Positions 17,001-24,537 of a DNA stretch of 64,000 bases are shown in pieces (position 1 is the stretch's first letter; each line of letters starts with the position of its first letter). The notes under the pieces were generated by a model. It was not told the DNA's origin, did no database searches, and was given only the letters and a program-made list of their open reading frames with translations. The position numbers and the translations under genes were made by a program. The stretch is from Streptomyces sp. ML-6. Its GTDB lineage: Bacteria > Actinomycetota > Actinomycetes > Streptomycetales > Streptomycetaceae. The DNA lies in the NCBI RefSeq assembly GCF_030116705.1, contig NZ_JAOTIK010000001.1:6228501-6292500 (forward strand), given 5' to 3'.

Positions 17001-18400
17001 GGCACGCCGAGGGACGCATCGAACGGCTCGAGGAGGACGTCACGGACGCCACCGCCGCGCGCGGACGCGCCGTCGAGGCGCTCCAGCGGTTCGTCTCGAC
17101 CGGGCTGCTCGCCGTCGCCCTCCCCGACGTCGCCGTACCGGACGACGACGGCGGCACGTGGGCGGCGACCCCCGCGGTGAACCTCGCCCGTGCCGTCGAG
17201 TCCCGGCTTTCCTCCGTCGACGATTCGGACGCGGCCTGGGAACGCGTCCAGAAGCGGCTGAGCGAGGAGTTGGGCCGGCTCCAGGACGCACTCTCCCGGC
17301 ACGGACACACCGCGACGGCCCGTCCGGGCGAGGACGGCATGCGGGTCGACATCGTCTACCAGGGCCGGCGGCGCGCCGTGCCCGAACTCGCCGAGGCCCT
17401 GGCCGCCGAGGTCACCGAACTGACCCGCCTCCTGTCGGCGCACGAACGCGAGATCCTGGAGACCCATCTGATCACCGAGGTCGCCGGGACGCTCCAGGAA
17501 CTGATCGGGGCCGCCGAACGCCGGGTGCGCGCCATGAACCGGGAGCTGGAGGAACGCCCGACCTCGACGGGCATGAAGCTGCGCCTGGTGTGGCGGGCCT
17601 CCCGCCGGGCCCCGCAGGGGCTGGCCCAGGCCCGGGAACGGCTGCGTCAGTCGGCCGACGCCTGGTCGCCGCAGGACCGGGCGGCGGTCGGGGTGTTCCT
17701 CCAGGAGCAGATCGCCCGCCGCCAGGCCGACGACAGCACGGGCAGCTGGCAGGAGGACCTCACCGCCGCCCTCGACTACCGGGCGTGGCACGAGTTCGGC
17801 GTCGAACGGCACCAGCACGGCAAGTGGGTGCCCGCCACCGGGCCCGCCTCCGGCGGCGAACGCGTCCTGGCGGCGTCCGTACCGCTCTTCGCCGCCGCGT
17901 CCTCCCACTACGCGAGCGCGGGCGGCGCGCACGCCCCGCGACTGGTCACCCTGGACGAGGCGTTCGCGGGGGTGGACGACGACTCCCGCGCCAAGTGCCT
18001 CGGCCTGCTGCGCGCCTTCGACCTCGACGTCGTCATGACCAGCGAACGGGAATGGGCCTGCTACCCGCAGGTGCCCGGCATCGCCATCGCGCAGCTCTCC
18101 CGCGTCGACGACATCGACGCCGTCCTGGTGACCCGTTGGGAATGGGACGGCTTCGACCGGCGGCGCGGCCCCGAGCCGGGAACCGCATCGCGCACGACGA
18201 CGGTGCCCCTCCAGTCCGACGGCCGCGACCGGAGGGGCCGGGACGCCGAGGGAACGGCCCCCGGGACGGCGCGGACTGGTGGCACGCAGGGGCCGAGCGA
18301 GTCCGGCGCCGCGCGGGGCACGGGAGCCACCGGCACGCAGGAACCGGGCGGAACCACCGCCGCGCAGGACGAGGGAGAGCAGGAGTCCCTGTGGGGGTGA
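14033..18400 (+). CDS. jetC: Wadjet type II SMC-like ATPase JetC (TIGR02680)
   Basis: A 1455-residue SMC/MukB-like motor. The Walker A loop GNNGTGKS is at residues 50-57, the ABC signature SGGERVL starts at 1273, and Walker B is RLVTLDEAF with D1308-E1309. Long Ala/Glu/Arg-rich coiled coils run on each side of a globular hinge at about residues 605-770 (from APLWRLVDFRPH). ATP-driven loop extrusion by such complexes lets them recognise small circular DNA, which JetD then cuts. The hinge holds a perfect 39-bp tandem duplication. After about residue 1375 the chain is a disordered Gly/Thr/Arg tail. The GTG start overlaps the jetB stop; AAAGG precedes it. Confidence 0.93.
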   Translation: MNRASTGLPAPALPSPAPGRWRPLRIGLVDLFHYDVEEFWFRDGRLLLRGNNGTGKSKVLALTLPFLLDGDLSARRVEPDGDPGKRMEWNLLLGGEHPHPERLGYTWIEFGRLDGTTGEPHFRTLLCGLKAVTGRGIARHWFAVTDQRIGAGLDLLDATGTALSRDRLAEAVGSHGMVYDTAKTYRRAVDEALFGLGEQRYGALVDLLIQLRQPQLSKRPNEAALSRALTEALPPMDQAVVADAAEAFRSLDEEKEQLRAAREAEEASSGFLDHYRRYARIASRRRARLPRTEHARYEHIQRELLKAQDAREQAVADRAKAQERAASLDEHAARLGAQDAALRTGPGMRDARALDQAAVDASRTAADLTRAEADRRTADQAHTRALGRLDTATNRLTAAQEALDDVLGRVTGSAAAARLDAPRTEGAPVTALRRAADEATASRRRAVAHVEALAERAERAGEAHNAARLRADEADEEVVHAGELLARAEEETAQAGRALVAAVREHLSGCAELRPAGLPGVLDAVQEWAGHLNGPHPALVAAAGTHRSLAAGLADRAAALTHRETATAERQRLVAQELTALEAGGQRGPSAPYTRTPDVRTQGAGAPLWRLVDFRPHVTGAERAGLEAALEASGLLDAWVRPDGSAVAANGHDVLLSPVDAPGGNGLDQVLCPAVDHADAGAAAVGERTVQHLLASIGLAGIGSAGGNGVGPAGIGSAGGNGVGPAEDARWAGAHGTWVATDGSFRVGALTGSWAKDSAQYVGEGAREQARRTRIAELHVEREKLEAERERLAGELRAVAGRREVLDAELAAVPGDDELRHAHARVTAATDAVRRARARQRERAAELDGAAGEAERRAAELDETATALHLPADREALAVVRQALADHTAHLAELWPALRERTDAEHAVTGDRAETERAELRALELAERAAEAARLAASADEHLRTLRSTVGAAVAELQRRLEETATAARACAAEQQRAQADIRDADRRAGHAEGRIERLEEDVTDATAARGRAVEALQRFVSTGLLAVALPDVAVPDDDGGTWAATPAVNLARAVESRLSSVDDSDAAWERVQKRLSEELGRLQDALSRHGHTATARPGEDGMRVDIVYQGRRRAVPELAEALAAEVTELTRLLSAHEREILETHLITEVAGTLQELIGAAERRVRAMNRELEERPTSTGMKLRLVWRASRRAPQGLAQARERLRQSADAWSPQDRAAVGVFLQEQIARRQADDSTGSWQEDLTAALDYRAWHEFGVERHQHGKWVPATGPASGGERVLAASVPLFAAASSHYASAGGAHAPRLVTLDEAFAGVDDDSRAKCLGLLRAFDLDVVMTSEREWACYPQVPGIAIAQLSRVDDIDAVLVTRWEWDGFDRRRGPEPGTASRTTTVPLQSDGRDRRGRDAEGTAPGTARTGGTQGPSESGAARGTGATGTQEPGGTTAAQDEGEQESLWG
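16129..16206 (+). repeat. 39-bp perfect tandem duplication inside jetC
   Basis: Units 16129-16167 and 16168-16206 are identical and in frame, encoding the 13-residue sequence AGIGSAGGNGVGP twice at about residues 699-725. They form a Gly-rich loop in the hinge domain, so length change would lengthen a loop without shifting frame. Confidence 0.9.
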
Positions 18401-19713
18401 ACCCTCCCGGCCGGACCGACACGGATCGCTCCGACGCCGACCACCCCGGCCGCTCCGACGCCGACCACCCCGGTCAGCCCGACGCCGACCGTCTCGGCCG
18501 GCTGCTCGGCGACCCCGGCCTCGCCTGGCTCCTGGAACGTGCCCGCCGCCGGATGGCCGCCGGCCGGCCCCTCACCGGCACGGTCACCCTGGCCCGCCCC
18601 GACGAACTCCAACGGGAGGCCGCCGAACGCCTGCTGGGGCGGGCGCCCGGCGCGGGTCGCTCCCTGACGGTACGCCTCGACGCGGTGGACGCGGTGCTGC
18701 GCCGGTCCGGGGCCGGCCCCGACGGGCTGGAGGCCGCGGTGGTGGCCCTGACCGGGCCCGTCGCCGTGCGCACGGAGGTGCGCGACCGGGAGGAACGGGC
18801 CTGGGAGGACGCGTACGCACCGTTCGACACCCTGGCCTTCGGGCTGGCCGACTGGGCGGAACGGGCCCGCGGGGACGGTCTCGTACGGCGGCTCGCACGT
18901 ACCCCGGAAGCCGCCGGCCCGCTGGTGGGCGCCGCCGTACGGGCGCTGCGCGCACTGCCCGCGGTTCCGCCGGTGTCACGGGCGACGTTCGCGGCCCGCC
19001 ACCTCTCCGGCGCGCACGCCCTGGACGAGGGAACCCCGCTCGCCGCCCTGGTCCTGTCGGGGCTGCGGGCCCTCACGGGTTTCCCGGACGGCTCCGGCGC
19101 CGAGTGGCAGCGGGAGGCCTGGGCGTCGGCGGGGCTGCTCAGGGACGACGTGTCGTCGACCGTCCTGACCCTCAACCTGCGGGGGACACCGGCCCTCGAC
19201 TGGGCGGCCGACGAGGGGGAGCCCGCCGTCCTGACGCTGCGTTCGCTCGCCCGGCACGCCCCGAGCGGCGCCCTCCCGGGAACGGGGACCGTGTACGTCT
19301 GCGAGAACCCGGCCGTCCTGTCCGCCGCCGCCGACGCCTTCGGCCCGGCGTGCCCGCCCATGGTGTGCCTCCAGGGGCAGCCCTCGGCCGCCGCGCTCGC
19401 CCTGCTGCGCGGCCTGTCCGGGAGGGGAGCCGGGTTCCTCCACCACGGCGACTTCGACTGGGGCGGGATGCGCATCGCCGCGACGCTGGGGCGCGGTGTC
19501 GCGTGGCGGCCCTGGCGCTTCGGGGCGGCCGACTACCTGGCCGCCCTGGCCCGGGTGACGGAGCCGCAGCGGCTGACCGGCGCACCCGTCGCCACCCCGT
19601 GGGACCCGGACCTGGCCGGCGCCCTCGCCGAGCACGGAATCCGGGTCGAGGAGGAGGCCGTGCTCGACGATCTGCTCTCGGACCTGGGGGAACAGGCCCG
19701 CCGCGGCGGATGA
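18397..19713 (+). CDS. jetD: Wadjet type II nuclease subunit JetD (TIGR02679 / DUF2399)
   Basis: A 438-residue protein whose C-terminal half is a Toprim-like DUF2399 domain related to topoisomerase VI/Spo11. The metal-binding acidic residues are visible: E303 in VYVCENPAVL and the D352-F-D354 pair in HHGDFDWGGMRI. In Wadjet this subunit cleaves the plasmid DNA gathered by JetABC. GTG 18397 overlaps the jetC stop as GTGA, the same device used at both earlier junctions; an in-frame GTG at 18391 with AGGAG 5 nt upstream is the alternative. The first 30 residues carry a short RSDADHPG repeat. The gene converges on cbiO, with 24 bp between the stops. Confidence 0.9.
   Translation: MNPPGRTDTDRSDADHPGRSDADHPGQPDADRLGRLLGDPGLAWLLERARRRMAAGRPLTGTVTLARPDELQREAAERLLGRAPGAGRSLTVRLDAVDAVLRRSGAGPDGLEAAVVALTGPVAVRTEVRDREERAWEDAYAPFDTLAFGLADWAERARGDGLVRRLARTPEAAGPLVGAAVRALRALPAVPPVSRATFAARHLSGAHALDEGTPLAALVLSGLRALTGFPDGSGAEWQREAWASAGLLRDDVSSTVLTLNLRGTPALDWAADEGEPAVLTLRSLARHAPSGALPGTGTVYVCENPAVLSAAADAFGPACPPMVCLQGQPSAAALALLRGLSGRGAGFLHHGDFDWGGMRIAATLGRGVAWRPWRFGAADYLAALARVTEPQRLTGAPVATPWDPDLAGALAEHGIRVEEEAVLDDLLSDLGEQARRGG
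18427..18474 (+). repeat. 24-bp tandem repeat at the start of jetD
   Basis: Two 24-bp units (18427-18450 and 18451-18474), identical except for the last base, encode RSDADHPG twice; a third degenerate copy encodes QPDAD. They lie before the conserved part of the protein, in a probably disordered leader. Confidence 0.75.
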
Positions 19714-19737
19714 GCCGGGGGCTCGTGCCGCGCCGGA

Positions 19738-20589
19738 TCAGCGGTCGGCCGGGGCCTCGGGCACCAGGGCGGCCAGTTCCTCCGGGGTGCGCGGACCGGT
19801 GGTGCCTTCGGCCAACAGCCCGTGCGTGCGCAGCAGTTCGGCCGCCGCGATGCCCCACGGCAGGCGCAGCCCCGCCTGCTGGAGCAGGTCGGTGCGGGCG
19901 AGGGCGGCGGGTGCCGGGGCGAGGTGTGCGCCGGACGGGGTGAGGAGTGCGGCGTCGTCGGCCCAGCGCAGGGCGAGATCGACGTCATGGGTGGCCATGA
20001 CGACGGTGGTGCCGTTCGCACGGAGCCGGTCGAGGGTGGCGAGCAGCCGCTCCTGGCCGTCCGGGTCGAGCCCGGCGGTCGGCTCGTCGAGGATCAGCAC
20101 CCGGGGCCGCATGGCGACGGCACCGGCGATCGCGGCCCGCTTGCGCTGCCCGTAGGACAGCAGATGGGTGGGCCGGTCGGCCAGCGCGCCGATGTCCAGG
20201 GCGGTGAGCGCCTCGTCGACGCGCGCCCGCACCTCGGCGTCGGACAGGCCCAGGTTGAGCGGGCCGAAGGACACGTCCTGGAGGACGGACGCGGCGAAGA
20301 GCTGGTCGTCGGGGTCCTGCACCACCAACTGCACGGTCGTGCGCAGCCGGGTCAGCCCCTTGCGGTCGTACGAGACGGGGCTCCCCTCGACGGTCAGTCG
20401 CCCGGTGCGCGGCCGCAGCCCGCCGCTGAGCAGCCGCATCAGGGTGGTCTTGCCGCTGCCGTTGCGGCCCAGCAGCGCGAGCGCGCGCCCCTCGCGCACC
20501 TCGAAGTCGAGCCCGTCGAGCACGGTCGGCCCGTCCTCGTACGAGAAGGACGCGCCCCGCAGGGCGACCAGGGCGGCGGGCTCGCTCAT
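19738..20589 (-). CDS. cbiO: Cobalt ECF transporter ATPase CbiO
   Basis: A 283-residue ABC ATPase. Walker A GRNGSGKT is at residues 41-48, the Q-loop VVQDPDDQLF is the form typical of ECF/CbiO ATPases, the signature is LSYGQRKR, Walker B is VLILDEP, and the switch histidine is in ATHDVDLA. It energises metal uptake through CbiMNQ. The ATG at 20587-20589 overlaps the cbiQ stop by 4 bp; a longer open frame upstream is the antisense of cbiQ. The last gene of the cbiMNQO operon, it ends 24 bp from jetD on the other strand. Confidence 0.93.
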   Translation of the reverse strand: MSEPAALVALRGASFSYEDGPTVLDGLDFEVREGRALALLGRNGSGKTTLMRLLSGGLRPRTGRLTVEGSPVSYDRKGLTRLRTTVQLVVQDPDDQLFAASVLQDVSFGPLNLGLSDAEVRARVDEALTALDIGALADRPTHLLSYGQRKRAAIAGAVAMRPRVLILDEPTAGLDPDGQERLLATLDRLRANGTTVVMATHDVDLALRWADDAALLTPSGAHLAPAPAALARTDLLQQAGLRLPWGIAAAELLRTHGLLAEGTTGPRTPEELAALVPEAPADR

Positions 20590-21335
20590 GACAGCGGCCT
20601 TTCCAGTACGAAGGTGAGGACGGTCAGTGCCGCGAGCAGCGCGAGGCTCGCCGCGGTGAAGGGGACGGAGACCCGGGCCTCGGGCACCAGGACGCGCAGG
20701 GTGCCGTCGTAGCCCCGGCCGGCGAGCCCGGCCTGGAGCCGCGCCGCCCGGTCGAAGGCCCGGACGAACGCGGTGGCGCCGAGCCCGCCGAGGGAACGCC
20801 AGGCGGCGGCCCGCGTGGTGTGCCCGAGCCGGGCCGCCTGCGCCTGACGGATCAGGCGCACGGAGTCGAGCAGCAGGAAACTCATGCGGTACGTCACCAG
20901 GGCGACGTCCACGACCGGCGCGGGCACCCCGGCCCGCACCAGGCGCGGCAACAGGTCGGACATGGGCGTGGTGAAGGCGAACAGCAGCACCCCCAGGGAG
21001 GCGGCCGAGGTGCGCAGCAGGAGTTCCCCCGCCCGGACCGGCCCGTCGTCGGCGAGGGCCACGAACCCGTCGGGGCCGCCGACCCGCACCAGCAGGGTGG
21101 CCGCCCCGGTCACGCAGAAACCCAACGGCACCCGGTACGCCCGCCACAGCCGCCGGCCCGGCACGCCCGCCGGACCGGTCAGCAGCACGAGCGCCGTCAC
21201 CAGGACGAGCGCCGCGCCGGGCCAGGGCGGCAGCGAGATCGCGAGCACGGTGAGCCCGAGTCCGAGCACGGCCTTGTCCACGGGGTGACGGCGGCGCCAG
21301 CGGTTGCCGTGCGCCGCCTCGTCGATCGGCAGCAC
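20586..21335 (-). CDS. cbiQ: Cobalt ECF transporter transmembrane protein CbiQ
   Basis: A 249-residue membrane protein with about five or six helices. It carries the coupling-region arginines of ECF-T components: RAFDRAARLQAGLAGRGYDG matches the usual A-R-G motif pairs that contact CbiO. The chosen GTG (21333-21335) is 7 bp after the cbiN stop with GAGGGAG upstream; longer starts would run back through cbiN. It links the metal-specific CbiMN to the CbiO ATPase dimer. Confidence 0.88.
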   Translation of the reverse strand: MLPIDEAAHGNRWRRRHPVDKAVLGLGLTVLAISLPPWPGAALVLVTALVLLTGPAGVPGRRLWRAYRVPLGFCVTGAATLLVRVGGPDGFVALADDGPVRAGELLLRTSAASLGVLLFAFTTPMSDLLPRLVRAGVPAPVVDVALVTYRMSFLLLDSVRLIRQAQAARLGHTTRAAAWRSLGGLGATAFVRAFDRAARLQAGLAGRGYDGTLRVLVPEARVSVPFTAASLALLAALTVLTFVLERPLS

Positions 21336-21342
21336 CGCGGGT

Positions 21343-21723
21343 TCAGGCTCCCTCGGCGGGGGAGTCCCCGGTACCGACGGGCGCGCTTTCGGGATCCCGC
21401 CGTGCCTGCCCCTGCGCCCCTGCGAGTTCCGAGCCCTGGCGGCGGCCCCGGCGCAGCCCGAAGTAGTAGGCGAGGACACCCGCGCCGAGCGCCGCCTGGA
21501 GGGCGAAGAGCGCCGACTCGATCTCGCCGGACGGCGGTTCGTACAGGGGCGAGAACCAGGGTTCGTAGTCCGGTTCGAGCTCGGTGATCGCCGTCTCCGC
21601 CTCGGCGTCGGCGCCCGCGAACGGCTCCTCCTTGTGGTCGCCGAGGCCGAGCGCCAGCGGCAGGACCGCGAGCGCGGCCACGACGAGCAGCAACAGGGCG
21701 TTGATCTTCGCGTTACGGCTCAT
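21343..21723 (-). CDS. cbiN: Cobalt transport accessory protein CbiN
   Basis: A 126-residue protein with an N-terminal membrane helix ([20 protein letters not shown]), an acidic extracytoplasmic segment ([18 protein letters not shown]) and a second helix near residue 80 ([20 protein letters not shown]). This two-helix layout and the acidic loop are those of CbiN, which helps CbiM load cobalt. ATG 21721-21723 overlaps the cbiM stop by 4 bp. The C-terminal tail is hydrophilic and charged. Confidence 0.85.
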   Translation of the reverse strand: MSRNAKINALLLLVVAALAVLPLALGLGDHKEEPFAGADAEAETAITELEPDYEPWFSPLYEPPSGEIESALFALQAALGAGVLAYYFGLRRGRRQGSELAGAQGQARRDPESAPVGTGDSPAEGA

Positions 21724-22424
21724 CGGGCCACTCCCTCGGGCGTGCCGGTCCGGTCCGCCCGGACGGCCGGGAACACGCCCAGCCGGGTCAGTTCCCCCTT
21801 GCTGGACTGCGCCAGCAGCCGCATCACGACCACCGTCAGCAGCCCCTCGCTCACCGCGAGCGGGATCTGGGTGACGGCGAAGATGGAGCCGAACTTGCCG
21901 AGCGCGCCCAGGAAACCGCTGCTCGGGTCGGGGAAGGCCAGCGCCAGCTGCACACTGGTGACGCAGTAGGTGGAGAGGTCGGCGACGAACGCGGCGAAGA
22001 ACACCGCCACCATCAGCGGCACGTCGAACCGCCGCAGCAGCCGGTACAGCCCGTACCCGGCCCAGGGGCCGACGACCGCCATCGAGAAGACGTTGGCGCC
22101 GAGCGTGGTCAGGCCGCCGTGGGCCAGCAGCAGCGCCTGGAAGAGCAGGGTGATGGTGCCGAGCACCGCCATGATCGGCGGCCGGAAGAGGATGGCGCCC
22201 AGCCCGGTGCCCGTGGGGTGCGAGCAACTCCCGGTCACCGAAGGGAGTTTCAGGGCCGACAGGACGAAGGTGAAGGCCCCGGAGGCGCCGAGGAGCAGGG
22301 TGCTCTCCGGGTGCTCCTTGACCTCACGGGTGAGTGACCGTACTCCGTGTACGACGAACGGCGCGGACGCGACGCCCCAGGCGATCGCGTGCGCCGGAGG
22401 CAGAAAGCCCTCGGCTATGTGCAT
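21720..22424 (-). CDS. cbiM: Cobalt-binding S component CbiM
   Basis: A 234-residue integral membrane protein that starts with [10 protein letters not shown], where the N-terminal Met-His of CbiM/NikM proteins is a metal ligand, and has the second metal loop [15 protein letters not shown]. Six to seven helices are visible. It captures Co2+ (nickel is possible for relatives) for corrin synthesis. It is the first gene of the cbiMNQO operon, and the cobalamin riboswitch just upstream supports cobalt as the substrate. GGAGAGGG lies ahead of the ATG. Confidence 0.93.
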   Translation of the reverse strand: MHIAEGFLPPAHAIAWGVASAPFVVHGVRSLTREVKEHPESTLLLGASGAFTFVLSALKLPSVTGSCSHPTGTGLGAILFRPPIMAVLGTITLLFQALLLAHGGLTTLGANVFSMAVVGPWAGYGLYRLLRRFDVPLMVAVFFAAFVADLSTYCVTSVQLALAFPDPSSGFLGALGKFGSIFAVTQIPLAVSEGLLTVVVMRLLAQSSKGELTRLGVFPAVRADRTGTPEGVAR

Positions 22425-22454
22425 GGCTCAGTAGACCCTCTCCAGCACCTCGTG

Positions 22455-22645
22455 GATGGTTGACGCGCCTTGGCCGGTCTCCTGGCTGACGGGTACCACC
22501 GCCCGTGCTCCGCCTTCCCGGGTCCGAGGACCCAGTGGCTGCCCGCAGGGGGCTGGAGCCGGACTTCCCGATCACAGTGGCGAGGGCCGCACCGGTATCA
22601 CACCGGATTTCCCGTTCACCAAGGCGTGGCGACAGTAATGCCCGA
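22455..22645 (-). promoter_or_regulatory. Cobalamin (B12) riboswitch upstream of cbiMNQO
   Basis: Read on the minus strand, the leader contains in order the class I cobalamin riboswitch core: GGTGAACGGGAA, then CCGGTGTGATACCGG, GCCACTGTGATCGGGAAG, the GCCACTGGGTCC stem, CGGGAAGGC, and the B12 box GTCAGCCAGGAGACC at 22490-22476. It ends about 30 nt before the cbiM ATG (22424), so bound cobalamin would be expected to block translation or transcription of the cobalt importer. The 5' edge is approximate. Beyond it, 22646-22835 holds only GC-rich simple sequence (CGCGCGCCC runs and a repeated CTGCCGTCACCG motif) with no gene. Confidence 0.9.
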
Positions 22646-22835
22646 CCCGGGGTGGTGACAAGCACGCCCGGAGGGGGCGGGACGCACCGCGCGCCCGCGC
22701 GCCCGCCCGCGCGCCCGCGCGTGCAGGGGCCGGCGCGCGGTGCCGGCCACCTGCGCGGACGGCCCCGTACGCCCCGTACCGCCCCTGCCGTCACCGCGGG
22801 CGGCCCCTGCCGTCACCCCCGTACCGTGCCTGCCG

Positions 22836-23042
22836 TCACCGCGGGTCGAAGTCCGTTCCCCGGGAGACCTTCTCCCACTCGGCGAGCTCGGCCCGCACCG
22901 AGTCCAGGTGCCTGACGACGGCGTCCACCGCGTCGCCGCCGAGGACGAGTCGCAGCGGGGTCCGCTCGGCGTCCAGGGCCAGCCGGATCGCCGCCGCGGC
23001 CTTCGCCGGGTCCCCGGGCTGGGTGCCGTCGCCGCCTTGCAC
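22836..23042 (-). pseudogene. 3' remnant of a short-chain dehydrogenase gene
   Basis: The last 68 codons of a minus-strand frame read QGGDGTQPGDPAKAAAAIRL, then ALDAERTPLRLVLGGDAVDA and HLDSVRAELAEWEKVSRGTD. This is the C-terminal end of a common Streptomyces SDR family. The Rossmann fold and Tyr-Lys catalytic pair are missing; similarity stops at about 23036. A GTG at 23042 gives a formal start, but a functional enzyme is impossible at this size. It abuts a 5'-truncated LysR fragment on the other strand. Confidence 0.75.
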
Positions 23043-23447
23043 CGTCCGCCTGGTGGCGCTGCCGCAGGGGCACCCCCTGGCGGTGCGGGCCGCGGCCGAC
23101 CACGAGGGGGCGGTCGATTTCGCGGACCTCCTCGACGAGCCGTTCCTCGCCCTTCCACCGGAGGCCGGTCCGCTGCGGGACTACTGGCTGGCCCTGGACG
23201 CCCGGGGCGGGTGGGCGGGGTGGTGAGCAGCGCCGAGGAGACCCACGCGGCGGTCGTCAACGGTCAGGGGGTGGTCCTGCTGGCCGCCGGGAACGCCCCG
23301 CTGGTCGTCCGGGACGAGGTGACCGCCGTACCGGTCCGCGGCATCTCCCCGTCCCGGCTGGCGGTGGCCGCCCGCCGGGACGACGAACGCCCTCTGGTAC
23401 TGGCGTATCTGGCCGCAGCGACGAAGGCGACGGCCGACACCGCCTGA
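23038..23447 (+). pseudogene. 5'-truncated, frameshifted LysR-type regulator remnant
   Basis: From 23038 the plus strand encodes TVRLVALPQGHPLAVRAAAD and DFADLLDEPFLALPPEAGPL, the effector domain of a LysR regulator. Near 23205-23215 the frame breaks; the continuation VGGVVSSAEETHAAVVNGQG to TKATADTA and the TGA at 23445-23447 is in the next frame. The N-terminal helix-turn-helix and half of the effector domain are absent. The gene is dead by truncation and frameshift. Confidence 0.75.
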
Positions 23448-23494
23448 ATGCCCGGCACCGCCTGAATGCCCGGCACTGCTTGAAGGCCCGGCTC
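23441..23494 (+). repeat. 18-bp tandem repeat, three units
   Basis: Two perfect units of CGCCTGAATGCCCGGCAC (23441-23458, 23459-23476) and one degenerate unit (23477-23494). The first copy includes the stop codon of the LysR remnant. The rest of 23495-23670 has no visible gene. Confidence 0.75.
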
Positions 23495-23670
23495 CGATGG
23501 GCCCCTGGACGCCCGATTCGGGCGGGCCCGGGGTGCCCGGTTCCGGCACGTCGCCGTCCCGGTGGGCGGAGCGCGGTACCGGGCGGCGGGGCCGTCCACC
23601 CCCTGTGCGAGACTCGATGCCGCACCACGGGCGGGCGGGTCGCCGCCACCGATGAAGGGAACGTCTCCGG

Positions 23671-24537
23671 ATGCGCATCGGGATCGTCGGCACCGACAGC
23701 AGCCACGTCGACCAGATCGTCCGCCACCTCAACATCGACGGGGCGGGCGGCGACGCCCGCGTCGTGGCGCTCAGCGGCGGGCACGGCCCGCGCAACGACG
23801 CCCTGGCGGCCACCGGCGGGATCACGAGGATCGTCGACGAGCCCGCCGGGCTGCTCGGACTGGTCGACGCCGTCGTCGTCGCGGACCGGTACGGCACGCG
23901 CCACCGCGACCTGGCGATTCCCTTCCTGTCCGAGGGCCTCGCGGTGTTCGTCGACAAGCCGCTCGCCCGCACCGTCGAGGACGCCCGGGCGATGATCGAC
24001 ACCGCGCTCGCCCACGGCGCGCCGCTCACCTCGTCCTCGGCGCTCCGCTGGATCCCCGACACCGAGGAGCTGGCGGCCCGGGCGGCGGCGAACGGCGCAC
24101 CGCACCTGGTCGTCGTGTCCGGGCCGGCCGACCCCGACAGCGAGTACGACGGGATCTTCTTCTACGGGATCCACGCGGCGGACCTCGCCCTCCGGCTCGC
24201 ACCCGGAGCGGTCTCCGGCATCCGCACGGACCTCACCGACACCACCGTCACCGCCTCGTTCACGGCGGGCGGCACCCGGGTCGTCGTGAACCTCGTCCGG
24301 CCGGGCAGTACGGAGCAGATCCCGTTCCACGCGATGGCCTTCACCCGCGAGGCCATGGTCCAGCGGACGATCGTCCCCGGCGCGGACTACTGCGTCCCGG
24401 GCCTCGAAGTGTTCCTGGAGATGGTCCGTACGGGCAGGCAGCCCATCGGGCACGAGGACCTGCTGCGTCCGGTCGAGGTCCTGGAAGCCGTCGCCGCGGC
24501 CCTGGGCGAGGCGCCCGCCGGTACCCGGACGGGGTGA
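23671..24537 (+). CDS. Gfo/Idh/MocA-type oxidoreductase, short form
   Basis: A 288-residue putative NAD(P)-dependent dehydrogenase. It begins RIGIVGTDSSHVDQIVRHL, a Rossmann start in which the usual GxGxxG is altered to GTDSSH, as in a subgroup of this family. VFVDKPLARTVEDA replaces the usual EKP motif, with the lysine kept. The C-terminal half is the alpha/beta Gfo domain, with FFYGIHAADLALRL carrying the conserved histidine. Sugars and inositols are usual substrates, but nothing here fixes one. AAGGGA is about 13 nt before the ATG. It stands alone after the SDR/LysR remnants, so no pathway can be read from neighbours. Confidence 0.75.
   Translation: MRIGIVGTDSSHVDQIVRHLNIDGAGGDARVVALSGGHGPRNDALAATGGITRIVDEPAGLLGLVDAVVVADRYGTRHRDLAIPFLSEGLAVFVDKPLARTVEDARAMIDTALAHGAPLTSSSALRWIPDTEELAARAAANGAPHLVVVSGPADPDSEYDGIFFYGIHAADLALRLAPGAVSGIRTDLTDTTVTASFTAGGTRVVVNLVRPGSTEQIPFHAMAFTREAMVQRTIVPGADYCVPGLEVFLEMVRTGRQPIGHEDLLRPVEVLEAVAAALGEAPAGTRTG

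Noticed and set aside
13553..17932. A 1459-codon open frame on the minus strand opposite jetB and jetC
   Set aside because: It mirrors the strong third-position GC of jetC, gives Gly/Arg/Pro-rich sequence with no domain, and lies wholly antisense to genes with clear motifs.
10996..19713. Housekeeping condensin (SMC-ScpAB or MukBEF)
   Set aside because: The fourth gene is a Toprim DUF2399 nuclease subunit and the SMC has the TIGR02680 form, which point to Wadjet.
23671..24537. Two Gfo/Idh genes as recent duplicates
   Set aside because: The proteins at 23671 and 37394 differ in length (288 and 393 residues) and in the nucleotide-binding loop, so they are from separate subgroups.
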